DNA of 63,198 bases from a virus: the IMG/VR virus record IMGVR_UViG_3300028146_000011, positions 1 through 63,198 of that record. One strand, written 5' to 3'. A model generated the notes under the pieces. It saw nothing but the letters and a program-made list of their open reading frames with translations. It had not been told where the DNA came from and made no database searches. A program made the translations under genes and the position numbers. This document shows, in pieces, positions 51,192 through 58,026 of this stretch (position 1 is its first letter; every line of letters starts with the position of its first letter).

Positions 51192-51518
51192 ATGAATGGC
51201 GAACAAATCGAGTCAGGATCTTGCAGACTCATTGCAGAGTTGTTGCAGCAAGCGGTTGCACACAGGTTGATAGCCATTCTCACGACAGGCAGGTGGACAT
51301 ATCACGGCATACCCTACCGATCGGACGCAGTACAGCGCGTCTACGTGCGATTGCGGGCATGTTTCGTGCTGCGCCTGACTGGTAACTGGCCAGCAAACGT
51401 GGCGCACACGAATTTACATGCTGTTCGCGTAGTGTTCTCCAGTGTAATAATTACAGTATGCCACTTGGCCAACGTGACGATGACTGGCGCTGTCCCGCAT
51501 GCTACAGACGCGGTGTGA
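51192..51518 (+). CDS. Doubtful hypothetical ORF (108 aa)
   Basis: Codon use does not strongly favour it and it runs 61 bp into the zinc-ribbon gene downstream. In its favour, the palindrome 51443-51455 encodes VIIT in this frame (SSVIITVCHL), as it does in proven genes. No domain is recognised. It may simply be an open frame. Confidence 0.35.
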   Translation: MNGEQIESGSCRLIAELLQQAVAHRLIAILTTGRWTYHGIPYRSDAVQRVYVRLRACFVLRLTGNWPANVAHTNLHAVRVVFSSVIITVCHLANVTMTGAVPHATDAV

Positions 51519-51655
51519 CACGCTACTTCCGTGCAAAGCTCAACCGCTGCCCGGTGTGTGGCGACATCCCCCGCAATCGTCGCACTCGCAAAATGCTGAG
51601 GGAGAGACACGGCCAAACGTTCATCATGCGCCACCTCAAAAAGTACGATCAGTAG
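51458..51655 (+). CDS. Zinc-ribbon protein (65 aa)
   Basis: CPACYRRGVTRYFRAKLNRC (interrupted; first pair at about 12-15) and CPVCGDIPRN form a C4 zinc ribbon; the C-terminal part is basic (RTRKMLRERHG). The ATG follows 2 bp after the palindrome 51443-51455, so the site could block translation or transcription initiation. A nucleic-acid-binding role is plausible. Confidence 0.82.
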   Translation: MPLGQRDDDWRCPACYRRGVTRYFRAKLNRCPVCGDIPRNRRTRKMLRERHGQTFIMRHLKKYDQ

Positions 51656-52355
51656 ACCTATTGTATATAGGGCTTTGGGTGGTGGTGGTTATCGTCCATG
51701 TGTGGTGGATATAAACCAGGGTACATTTCCCTTTATTCTCAACAGTTTAGATAAGCACAAACTAAACGTGTCAGGTGTATACCCTGGTTGAAAACCACCA
51801 AACTGTAATCATTACAGTGAGGCAAAGTGAAGCAAACAAAGACTAGTTGAGATGTTGCCTATTTGGCAACGATATTGCTCTATATGTCCCCGTAGTCAGA
51901 TAGAGCGGTACCTAAACGGTAGGTTGAGCGTAGCGGGTAGTACCCCGTAGCGTGGTGTGATGAGCATCACGTGGGAATCGGGGAATACGCCTTGCCGGAC
52001 CTACCCTTGAATGCGTCTGAATCACTCGTGATGGACGCAGGGGAGTATCTATCTGTGTGGTGCACGTCTTAACTGACACTATGCACTGCTCCAAGTCTGT
52101 ATAACAGACGAACACGCGATAGGCTGGATAGGCCAACACGAGCTAACAAATGTCGTTTGTGCCTCAGTAGTAACAGCTAATAGACGGGTGTCCCCCATCG
52201 AAAGCGTAAGTAGACGGAAAACAGACTATATTGACAGTCCCCACTACACGGATGGTAGATCGGCTAGTATGGCCGAAATTACATATGGATTCGCTCACTT
52301 ACTCTTGGAAAGTGGGCAGGTACAGTGCTTATGCTGTCTGTGAGGTACTCAAACG
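51656..52355. other. 700-bp gene-poor region rich in hairpins
   Basis: Contains the nested dyad at 51683-51800, the palindrome 51804-51816, the hairpin GTTGCC-TATTT-GGCAAC (51854-51870), GTGATG-AG-CATCAC (about 51957-51970) and GTCTGT-ATA-ACAGAC (about 52095-52109). TTGACA at 52231-52236 is followed only by a weak -10 box. A 24-codon frame (52269-52343, MAEITYGFAHLLLES...) ends just before the next ribosome-binding site. Otherwise I see no gene. This is a candidate replication or regulatory region. Confidence 0.55.
51683..51800. other. Nested inverted repeats (three-layer fold)
   Basis: Outer arms TGGTGGTT/AACCACCA (51683-51690 and 51793-51800), middle arms AACCAGGGTA/TACCCTGGTT (51714-51723 and 51780-51789), inner arms GTTTAG/CTAAAC (51745-51750 and 51762-51767). 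All are perfect and concentric, and the structure ends 4 bp from a palindrome. Would form one long hairpin in RNA or single-stranded DNA. Confidence 0.75.
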
Positions 52356-52604
52356 ATGGCCAAACAGAGGCGTTACACCTACTCCGTGTCCGGTTTCGGA
52401 CTGTTCCCGTTCGACATGCTACGCTATGACTCCTGCCACCCCGCACACGAAAGCGAAACCCCACTGATGGGGTATTGCAGAGTGTGTGACGGTAAGGAGA
52501 CGATACCGCGTATGATCCACCTACGCTCCAATCAACCACCTACACCTGAACGGTGGAAGTCTTTTGGCTGGGTAGTTCGAGACACCACGGAGAGTGCGGT
52601 ATGA
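52356..52604 (+). CDS. Hypothetical protein (82 aa)
   Basis: GAGG lies 8-11 bp before the ATG. Contains YCRVCDGKE (Cys pair) and an aromatic-rich start (YTYSVSGFGLFPFDML). No family is recognised. First of the small genes with individual leaders. Confidence 0.78.
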   Translation: MAKQRRYTYSVSGFGLFPFDMLRYDSCHPAHESETPLMGYCRVCDGKETIPRMIHLRSNQPPTPERWKSFGWVVRDTTESAV

Positions 52605-52747
52605 GTACCGCACAGACAGCATAAGCTAACGTAGACGCTGCTCGGCACACTCCCAACGATAGCCCAAGGGCTTAGGGTATGACGTGTCTTAGCGGTGCAA
52701 TTCCGCGTATGTGGCTAATACGTACTGTACTGAGTAATTCAGCCTAT

Positions 52748-52781
52748 CCCCTGCCTTGTGTAGAGATACATGGAGCAGGGG
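52748..52781 (+). promoter_or_regulatory. 5'-leader hairpin before the 52783 gene
   Basis: CCCCTGC (52748-52754) and GCAGGGG (52775-52781) arms end 1 bp before GAATGG, as in the other leader hairpins of this region, although here the AUG falls inside the GAATGG word. Confidence 0.55.
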
Positions 52782-52782
52782 A

Positions 52783-52926
52783 ATGGCTATCGTGAAACTC
52801 TACATGTACAAGCTGGGCGAACTAACCGGCGTCGAATTGAGTAGCCTGTCAGAAGGCTATGATGCCGCTGAGGACGCCTGCAAGCGTATTGCGAGTTTGA
52901 GCTTGGACACAACAAGCGCGGTGTGA
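52783..52926 (+). CDS. Small hypothetical protein (47 aa)
   Basis: Missed by length filters. MAIVKLYMYKLGELTGVELS followed by an acidic helix and a polar tail. It could also start at the in-frame GTG 9 bp later. Preceded by a 7-bp hairpin. Confidence 0.7.
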   Translation: MAIVKLYMYKLGELTGVELSSLSEGYDAAEDACKRIASLSLDTTSAV

Positions 52927-52937
52927 GATTCCACCTA

Positions 52938-52970
52938 GGAGCAGTTATGCTGCTCCGAATGGAGGTTCAC
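52938..52970 (+). promoter_or_regulatory. 5'-leader hairpin, type A
   Basis: GGAGCAG-TTATG-CTGCTCC (52938-52956) followed at once by GAATGGAGGTTCAC and the ATG at 52971. Shares the flanks TTCCAC-TAGGAGC and GCTCCGAATGGAGGT with the leader at 55919-55957, although stem bases differ in a compensating manner. Confidence 0.8.
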
Positions 52971-53183
52971 ATGACTCTGATTGATGACGATGTATGGATG
53001 ACGAAACAGAGAATCGCGTCCGTGCTGGTATCGCGGCCATCAAGGGATACGCAGTCTGCAACGATCAGGGTGACGATGAGGAGTTCAGCCGTAGAAGGTG
53101 TGACATCTGTGGGTCTCATCTCGCAGGGTCACGGCATCACATGGCGATACTCGGGGATTGAGGCTCTTTACACTGCTCTGTGA
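52971..53183 (+). CDS. Hypothetical ORF behind the type-A leader (70 aa)
   Basis: This frame starts at the ATG with the best ribosome-binding site and hairpin, but its sequence (MTLIDDDVWMTKQRIASV...) lacks coding character. The frame 52994-53161 inside it looks more like a real protein. One of the two may be wrong, or a single-base error may join the MTLIDDDV start to the other frame. Confidence 0.45.
   Translation: MTLIDDDVWMTKQRIASVLVSRPSRDTQSATIRVTMRSSAVEGVTSVGLISQGHGITWRYSGIEALYTAL
52994..53161 (+). CDS. Small CDICG-type protein (55 aa)
   Basis: Contains RRRCDICGSHLAGSRHHMA (about 35-53), reminiscent of the short CxxCGS-LxGxRH proteins common in phages. It starts MDDETENRVRAGIAAIKG without a visible ribosome-binding site, overlapping the 52971 frame. 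Metal binding is probable. I prefer this frame as the real gene. Confidence 0.6.
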   Translation: MDDETENRVRAGIAAIKGYAVCNDQGDDEEFSRRRCDICGSHLAGSRHHMAILGD

Positions 53184-53210
53184 CAGAGGGCAGTAATGGA
53201 GGTTCACCCT
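53172..53210 (+). promoter_or_regulatory. 5'-leader hairpin, type B
   Basis: ACTGC...GCAGT arms (53172-53176 and 53190-53194) with the inner palindrome CTCTG-TGA-CAGAG, then TAATGGAGGTTCACCCT and ATG at 53211. It shares the TGTGACAG tip with the hairpins at 53598-53618 and 54113-54135. Confidence 0.75.
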
Positions 53211-53441
53211 ATGACCAAAAAGCATTTCATTGCAATGGCTGATGCTATGCGGGAAGCATCCCGTAAGGTGTGGCAATTGCATCGTGATGGCGTGCTGACT
53301 GAAGAGCAAGCGGCTCTTGTGGTCACCTGCTATGAGACTGAGTTAGCCGACTTCTGCAAACAGGAGAACGGCGCATTCAATCGGCACCGCTGGATGGGCT
53401 ACATTCACGGTGAGTGCGGACCGAATGGAGGTGCTATCTGA
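53211..53441 (+). CDS. Helical phage hypothetical protein (76 aa)
   Basis: MTKKHFIAMADAMREASRKV is similar in style to small conserved phage proteins of unknown function (KKHFIAIA...). Mostly helical, then a Cys-containing and His-rich C-terminus. It has a strong GGAGG and a structured leader. Confidence 0.82.
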   Translation: MTKKHFIAMADAMREASRKVWQLHRDGVLTEEQAALVVTCYETELADFCKQENGAFNRHRWMGYIHGECGPNGGAI

Positions 53442-53587
53442 AGAGACAGCATCCCTACTCGCCCAAATGCAGGTGCCACCGCTGCCAAGCTGTGAAGCGC
53501 CTGCTAACTCCTGTGTCTAAGCTCATGCGTCAGATGCGTGGGCTTCAGATCATGCTGTCTGTGCGCAGAACGCCGCTGTTCAAGTAG
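53438..53587 (+). CDS. Small basic Cys protein with apparent CTG start (49 aa)
   Basis: The frame KRQHPYSPKCRCHRCQAVKR ... LMRQMRGLQIMLSVRR looks coding: CxCxxC with His and a basic helix. It follows the leader word CGAATGGAGGTGCTAT, the same as before other starts of the cluster, but the codon at the expected place is CTG. An in-frame GTG at 53414 is the alternative. It overlaps the preceding stop. Confidence 0.5.
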   Translation: MKRQHPYSPKCRCHRCQAVKRLLTPVSKLMRQMRGLQIMLSVRRTPLFK

Positions 53588-53597
53588 TCTGACATAT

Positions 53598-53631
53598 CCC
53601 GCTCGTGACAGGAGCGGGTGGTGAGGTGACT
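53598..53631 (+). promoter_or_regulatory. 5'-leader hairpin, type B
   Basis: CCCGCTC (53598-53604), loop GTGACAG, GAGCGGG (53612-53618), then GTGAGGTGACT and ATG at 53632. It shares GTAGTCTGACATA at its 5' side and GAGGTGACTATG at its 3' side with the leader at 54102-54147. Confidence 0.82.
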
Positions 53632-54102
53632 ATGAAACACTACAAAGGCTTCCGTGATCTAGAGAAGCACGGAATAGACGCACTGACAGGTGAAGCGTGC
53701 GGATACGGCTATCGTATCCTCTGCGATCTAACAGAGCGCGGCCTGAAGCTGGTGGCCGAATGCTTTGGTATGGACGCAGAACTGATGCGGGTTGCACTGC
53801 CGTCCAACTGGAATAGCAAGGGTGTGCGTAGCATCATGCTCGCACCTCAGATGCTCATTCCACTTGCAGTCTTCGCGTGCTTCGAGTCCAACTGTTCTAA
53901 GGTCTACATCATGTACGACGACTCTGTGGTCGGTATTGAGACAACCGACAAGCCAGAGGATGTAGAGATGTGGCTCAGTTGGAATCAGGGCAAGTACTGT
54001 GAAGAGTGCAGACGTTACGGTGCTGGCGGCGGCGTCTGTTTCCAGTACACCAACACCCACACATCCCGCAACATGCACCAGATGAGTGGGCGCACAACGT
54101 AG
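53632..54102 (+). CDS. Hypothetical protein (156 aa)
   Basis: Mixed alpha/beta with several Cys (CEECRRYGAGGGVC near the C-terminus), no recognised family. Start set by GAGGTGACT-ATG. It is the longest product of the leader-hairpin cluster. Confidence 0.82.
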   Translation: MKHYKGFRDLEKHGIDALTGEACGYGYRILCDLTERGLKLVAECFGMDAELMRVALPSNWNSKGVRSIMLAPQMLIPLAVFACFESNCSKVYIMYDDSVVGIETTDKPEDVEMWLSWNQGKYCEECRRYGAGGGVCFQYTNTHTSRNMHQMSGRTT

Positions 54103-54112
54103 TCTGACATAC

Positions 54113-54147
54113 CCGTCCCTGTGACAGAGGGGCGGCATGAGGTGACT
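54113..54147 (+). promoter_or_regulatory. 5'-leader hairpin, type B
   Basis: CCGTCCCTG-TGA-CAGAGGGGCGG (54113-54135, one G-U pair and a small bulge) followed by CATGAGGTGACT and ATG at 54148. Sequence around the stem differs from 53598-53618 but the fold and the TGTGACAG tip are kept, which indicates compensatory change. Confidence 0.8.
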
Positions 54148-54345
54148 ATGTTCATTATTAAAGAGGGTTGGGGCTATTGGGATGTTACACGCTTGTCTAC
54201 TGGTGTGTTCCATCGCGCAACAAAGGATATCCCAGTAGACATCATTGCGTATCTGTCTCCCACGGAGTCAAAGGTGCGCATTCATGGCACAGGTGAGATA
54301 TGCCGCGTATCTAAGCGGTCACTTGCCGAGGTGCCGGAGAAGTAG
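54148..54345 (+). CDS. Small hypothetical protein (65 aa)
   Basis: MFIIKEGWGYWDVTRLSTGV then a beta-rich middle and a basic end. Start set by GAGGTGACT. No family recognised; SH3-like barrels have such a pattern but this is only a guess. Confidence 0.8.
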   Translation: MFIIKEGWGYWDVTRLSTGVFHRATKDIPVDIIAYLSPTESKVRIHGTGEICRVSKRSLAEVPEK

Positions 54346-54429
54346 GGCAGCCGGTGTGCTGCCTGAACTGCACTTGCTCTGCTACTGCCAGAGGGTGAAC
54401 TGGTACAGGCGGATGTTAGTGCAGTTCAG
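54346..54429. other. Hairpin plus long inverted repeat
   Basis: GGCAGC-CGGTGT-GCTGCC (54346-54363), then an 11-bp perfect inverted repeat CTGAACTGCAC/GTGCAGTTCAG (54363-54373 and 54419-54429). The palindrome 54440-54452 follows. Could be a transcription stop after the preceding gene or a regulatory fold for the next. Confidence 0.65.
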
Positions 54430-54471
54430 CCAGCATACCTGTAATGATTACACATGCTGAAGAGGAGTAAA

Positions 54472-54582
54472 ATGACTGCTTATGCTGCTGCTGATGCTGC
54501 TTATGCTGATGCTGCACGCGACAAAGCTCAATCTCAGATGTGCGATATTATTCGCAGTCTGATTCAGTTTCCCGGTATTTAG
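54472..54582 (+). CDS. Ala/Tyr-rich micro-protein (36 aa)
   Basis: AGAGGAG is ideally placed before the ATG. The repeat-like MTAYAAADAAYADAARDKAQ followed by MCDIIRSLIQ resembles the C-terminal AYA-rich ends of some phage hypothetical proteins. It lies between the palindromes 54440-54452 and 54635-54647. Confidence 0.65.
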   Translation: MTAYAAADAAYADAARDKAQSQMCDIIRSLIQFPGI

Positions 54583-54674
54583 GGTGCTCTAACGGTCCTC
54601 TGCCTACACGGTGGAGCGCCGCCAGTGCATCAAGTGTAGTCATTACAGATGTTGCATTGGAGAATCGAGCAACT

Positions 54675-55835
54675 ATGAGAAGTAAAACGAACCTGATGGC
54701 GGCGTCCCGGCAGTGGGCCGAACGTCCGGCAGATCAACGGTTTTGGACCCTGCAAGACTTGCTTGACAGGACAAAGCTGTATGCAGAGCAATGCGTTATT
54801 AAACCCGTCGCACTTGGCGAGTGCAGCGTCATCCCAAATGGCGATGACTTGCGGCTTGTTGGGCCGGAGGGTCATAGCGCAGAGTTCATGCACTACAGTT
54901 TTGGTCAGGTCGCAGGTCTGGCGCAGGCCCCAGCGTCCTACCTTCGTGCGCTCCCCGCGCCTCTGGCATCCCAATGCCTGAATCACGGGCTGGCTCATGT
55001 TGGCGGCGAACAATCGTTGATGTTCCACAAGAATGGAGGGTTACACCTCCGCTGTGTCACGAGTGACAAGTACGCACGCATCTGGAACTGGGAGGTAGCC
55101 GAACTTGCGCTAGCTCTCCAGGAACAAGAAGGCTGGCGTACACCTCCTGCACGTCCTTGTGGACTGCCCAACATCGAAGTCCGTACGGCGACTAAAGAGG
55201 ATGTACTGCGCAATTCGGCGCACCCTAGCATGGGGATCAAGGTGGGTGACTCCATCTCCCCTGCCGGGCTGTATGCGTCGGATCACGACTTGTTCATCTT
55301 CCAGGTCAATGAGGACTATCCGGTTGAAGCTGGGGACGGCGAGACATTGTACCGTGGCGTATTCTGGCGCAACTCAGAAGTGGGTGAGTGCAAATGGCGC
55401 GGTACCTTCTTCCTCTATGACTCGGTGTGCGGAAATCACATCGTCTGGGGGGCGAAGGTGCTGGCTGAGATTGCTATCACTCACACGGGTAGCGCACGGG
55501 AGCGCTTTGCGGAAGCAATGGCAAGCTGTCATGCCTACATCAGCCACGCGGCCAGCGATGACGAGAAGCGTATCGAAGTCGCTAAGGGGACCATACTGGG
55601 CAGCACCCAGGTTGAAGTCGTTGAAACGGTGTTCAAGAAGCAGTTTGGCTTGAGCAAACGTGAATGCGAGGACAGCTATGTGCTGGCAGTGCGGCACGCT
55701 GACGACCACGGTAACAATCCTCATTCAGCATGGGGATACGCGGCGGGTGTCACTCGGCTCTCACAAGGCCGATACACTGACGAGCGTGACCGGATGGACC
55801 GAGCAGCGGGCAAGATACTCAGCTTGGCCCTGTAA
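54675..55835 (+). CDS. DUF932-like phage/plasmid protein (386 aa)
   Basis: The order YARIWNWEVAE, SPAGLYASDHDLFIFQVN, YRGVFWRNSEVGECKWRGTFFLYDSVCGNHIVWG and a C-terminal helix-rich part fits the DUF932 family found on plasmids and phages, whose role is unknown. The open frame extends upstream through 54540 and includes a near-palindrome (54635-54647, VVIT), but ATG 54675 has the best, though modest, GGAG. Confidence 0.75.
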   Translation: MRSKTNLMAASRQWAERPADQRFWTLQDLLDRTKLYAEQCVIKPVALGECSVIPNGDDLRLVGPEGHSAEFMHYSFGQVAGLAQAPASYLRALPAPLASQCLNHGLAHVGGEQSLMFHKNGGLHLRCVTSDKYARIWNWEVAELALALQEQEGWRTPPARPCGLPNIEVRTATKEDVLRNSAHPSMGIKVGDSISPAGLYASDHDLFIFQVNEDYPVEAGDGETLYRGVFWRNSEVGECKWRGTFFLYDSVCGNHIVWGAKVLAEIAITHTGSARERFAEAMASCHAYISHAASDDEKRIEVAKGTILGSTQVEVVETVFKKQFGLSKRECEDSYVLAVRHADDHGNNPHSAWGYAAGVTRLSQGRYTDERDRMDRAAGKILSLAL

Positions 55836-55918
55836 GCGAGCGTAGCGAAGCGGATACGAGACATACAGCGCGAAGCGCTGGATGTTGAGTATACGCGAGC
55901 GTCTACCGCTTCCACATA
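55836..55918. other. Intergenic mini-hairpins
   Basis: GAGCGTAGCGAAGCGG (about 55838-55853) and CAGCGC-GAA-GCGCTG (55866-55880), the second a perfect stem with a GAA triloop. They lie between the DUF932 gene and the type-A leader of the next gene. Confidence 0.55.
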
Positions 55919-55957
55919 GGAGCCGTGGTCAATACGCGGCTCCGAATGGAGGTGCCC
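55919..55957 (+). promoter_or_regulatory. 5'-leader hairpin, type A
   Basis: GGAGCCG (55919-55925) and CGGCTCC (55937-55943) arms, then GAATGGAGGTGCCC and ATG at 55958. The flanks TTCCACATAGGAGC and GCTCCGAATGGAGGT match those at 52938, while the stem middle (A-T vs C-G) co-varies. Confidence 0.8.
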
Positions 55958-56221
55958 ATGAGTGTAATCATTACAGTGGACCGGGATGGTAACCCAGTCA
56001 GCCGTGAGGACACCATACGAATGATGGAGGAAGCAGAGCATCATGCAGATGAGCGCTGCCCGTCCTGTCATCACTTATGGGAAGATCACGTAGAGGATAC
56101 AGACGACGGCGAGAGCTACTGTGTCGGTAACCTACGTGAGAACTCAACCCAGTTACCAACAATCGGATATGCACCGCTGTGTGTTTGTAGGCAGCGCTAT
56201 AGTGTCACAGATCAAATGTGA
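55958..56221 (+). CDS. Small zinc-type protein (87 aa)
   Basis: Begins MSVIITVDRDGNPV, where VIIT is encoded by the palindrome 55963-55975, five bases after the A of the start codon. CPSCHHLWEDH, then C and CVC later, may bind zinc. An early site of this kind could block the gene at its start. Confidence 0.8.
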   Translation: MSVIITVDRDGNPVSREDTIRMMEEAEHHADERCPSCHHLWEDHVEDTDDGESYCVGNLRENSTQLPTIGYAPLCVCRQRYSVTDQM

Positions 56222-56581
56222 ATACACTACGCTGTCGAAGCAGGTGGGCTGGATTCAGGATGCTGTAAGCATCCTTCCAGACCATTATACACATTTAAGT
56301 CAAGTGAAATCAACGACTTAGATGGGTTCTTTACAATTCTTTACAATCTGGGGTGGTCCTAGACGTTGGTAGGGGTGTCCGATCGCGGTGTAATGACCCC
56401 GTAATAGGCCAAAAAAACACCCATTTCTGACCCATTTCGGCCCGATGTAATCATTACAGTCGGTCCAAACATTAAGGCTTTGTTAATCCGATTTCCCTTG
56501 CGTTCAGACGTAAGCGGGCTTAGTCTGGAATGGCGAGGGTCACGCATTATGACCCGCACAACACAGAGAGGAACATAACGT
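56222..56581. other. Intergenic region before the ParB-like gene
   Basis: No gene. Contains the hairpin AGGATGC-TGTAA-GCATCCT (56257-56275), a tandem TTCTTTACAAT pair (56327-56347), a half-palindrome near 56390, an exact palindrome (56446-56458), and a promoter-like TTGCGT (56498-56503), 17 bp, TAGTCT (56521-56526). Together this looks like a controlled start of the ParB-like gene. Confidence 0.6.
56498..56526 (+). promoter_or_regulatory. Promoter of the ParB-like gene
   Basis: TTGCGT-17 bp-TAGTCT. The predicted start is near 56533, and AGAGAGG 12 bp before the ATG is the ribosome-binding site. The palindrome 56446-56458 lies 40 bp upstream. Confidence 0.5.
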
Positions 56582-57904
56582 ATGGCAAAGAAACAGACAG
56601 CAGAAGCGGTGAGTCCCGACGTGATTCAGCGCGTACCCCCGTCAGTGCTGATCGGTGACGAAAACAGCCGATTTGGACTGAAGGCCAACCGCATTGAGAC
56701 GATGAAGCAGGCGATTCTGGCGCAGGGTGGCATCTTAGTGCCGCTCGAAGTCGTTGCCCTGGCGAGTGCCGTCAATGGTGCAAAGTACCGCATCGAGGAC
56801 GGCCACTACCGGCACGCGGCTGCGTTGGAGTTGTCCAAAGAGTTTGACGGTATTGACTGTCCGGTTATCGTTCGGACACCTCAAGCCGATGAGACTCCGC
56901 TGAAACGGCTCATGCGGCAGACGGCCATCAACATGGAACGTGAAGCGCTCTCCCCGATGGATATCGCAGTCGCCATCAAACAGATGTACGACGGCGGCAT
57001 CCCCCGGCAGGAGATCCGCAACTTGTTCCAGCGTCCTGGTGGTCGCAAGGGCAATAAGGTCCAGCAACTCAGCAACTCGATGATGAACATCTACATGTCT
57101 TTCCTGGACTTCCCCAAGGACATCCAGGCGAAGATTCACGATGGCATCATCGGCGTTGCGGCGGCGTACAAGCTGTCAACAAAGCCTGCTGAGAAGTGGG
57201 CTGAGATCGTGGCCGAATGTGAGGCAGAGCGTGAAGAGGAACTGAAGGCAGACGAGCAGCGTGAAGAACGCTATCTGTCTGAAGTCAAGAAGGGCGAGGA
57301 GCGCGAAGCCAAGCAGAAGGAGTTGGAGCTTGCCGCCGTCGCTGCGCAAACCGCTGTGGACGAGAAGGCTAAGCTGGCCGACGAGAAGATCAAGGCTGAG
57401 GCTGATGCGTTGGCCGCTCTCCGCAAGGGCGCTGCTGACAATGAGGCCAAGAAGAAGCTGGAGGAACACTCGGCGGCAGCTAAGGCTGATTCGGTCGCGG
57501 CGGTGAAGGCGCTCGAAGACGCCAAGAAGGAAGCGGAGAAGGCTGCTAAGAAGCTGGAGACTGTCCGCGAGGAAGCCGCGAAGCGTGCGGCTAAGCTGGC
57601 GGAAGCTCGTGCGGCGGCGGCCAACAAGAAGGCTCCGGCTCCTGACAAGGCTCCGGCTCCCATCGGTGCTGGGCAAGTGGACCGTGCGGCTAACAAGCTG
57701 GGCGGCTCTACTCTGGTGAAGCTCACTGCTCAGCAGATGCGGCAAGCGGTACACGACTGGACGCTGCCCGGCTCCTTCCCCAAGGTGCAGGCACTCGCCC
57801 AGGTCATTATGAAGTGCTTCGACTCCGAGTTGACCCCGGCTCAGGCGTACACTGAGTTGGGCAAGCTCACGGGCGAAGCGAAACCCACAACCAAAAAGAA
57901 GTAG
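56582..57904 (+). CDS. ParB-like N-terminal domain with long coiled coil (440 aa)
   Basis: Residues 15-115 form a ParB/sulfiredoxin-like domain: IGDENSRFG, ILVPLEVVAL and IEDGHYRHAAAL, where G-H-Y-R-H occupies the place of the ParB GERR box, followed by a helical domain with an HTH-like GGIPRQEIRNLFQRPG. Residues about 205-350 are an Ala/Glu/Lys-rich coiled coil. The C-terminus is a small helical domain. Could be a DNA-partition, NTP-using or regulatory protein. No ParA partner was seen. Confidence 0.78.
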   Translation: MAKKQTAEAVSPDVIQRVPPSVLIGDENSRFGLKANRIETMKQAILAQGGILVPLEVVALASAVNGAKYRIEDGHYRHAAALELSKEFDGIDCPVIVRTPQADETPLKRLMRQTAINMEREALSPMDIAVAIKQMYDGGIPRQEIRNLFQRPGGRKGNKVQQLSNSMMNIYMSFLDFPKDIQAKIHDGIIGVAAAYKLSTKPAEKWAEIVAECEAEREEELKADEQREERYLSEVKKGEEREAKQKELELAAVAAQTAVDEKAKLADEKIKAEADALAALRKGAADNEAKKKLEEHSAAAKADSVAAVKALEDAKKEAEKAAKKLETVREEAAKRAAKLAEARAAAANKKAPAPDKAPAPIGAGQVDRAANKLGGSTLVKLTAQQMRQAVHDWTLPGSFPKVQALAQVIMKCFDSELTPAQAYTELGKLTGEAKPTTKKK

Positions 57905-57922
57905 CACAGACCGACCGACTAG

Positions 57923-57951
57923 GGGCGGCTCAGAGATGGGCCGCCCTTTTT
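57923..57951 (+). terminator. Rho-independent terminator
   Basis: GGGCGGC (57923-57929) and GCCGCCC (57940-57946) arms around a 10-nt loop, followed by TTTTT. It lies just after the ParB-like gene. A near-palindrome (57970-57982) follows. Confidence 0.9.
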
Positions 57952-58026
57952 GTTTCCTAATGCGGCCACTGTAATGATTACGGTGAGTGTTCCTAAGCCA
58001 CTAACGCAGAAGGGGAAAGAGGTGTT

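Noticed and set aside
51131-51407. Overlapping ORFs on both strands
   Set aside because: They result from the perfect hairpins and lack a ribosome-binding site; frames disagree with each other and have no domain.
51820-52200. tRNA or tmRNA-like genes in the gene-poor hairpin region
   Set aside because: Several stems are present but I could not form a D-arm, anticodon arm and T-arm in order, and no standard T-loop (TTCRANY) was found.
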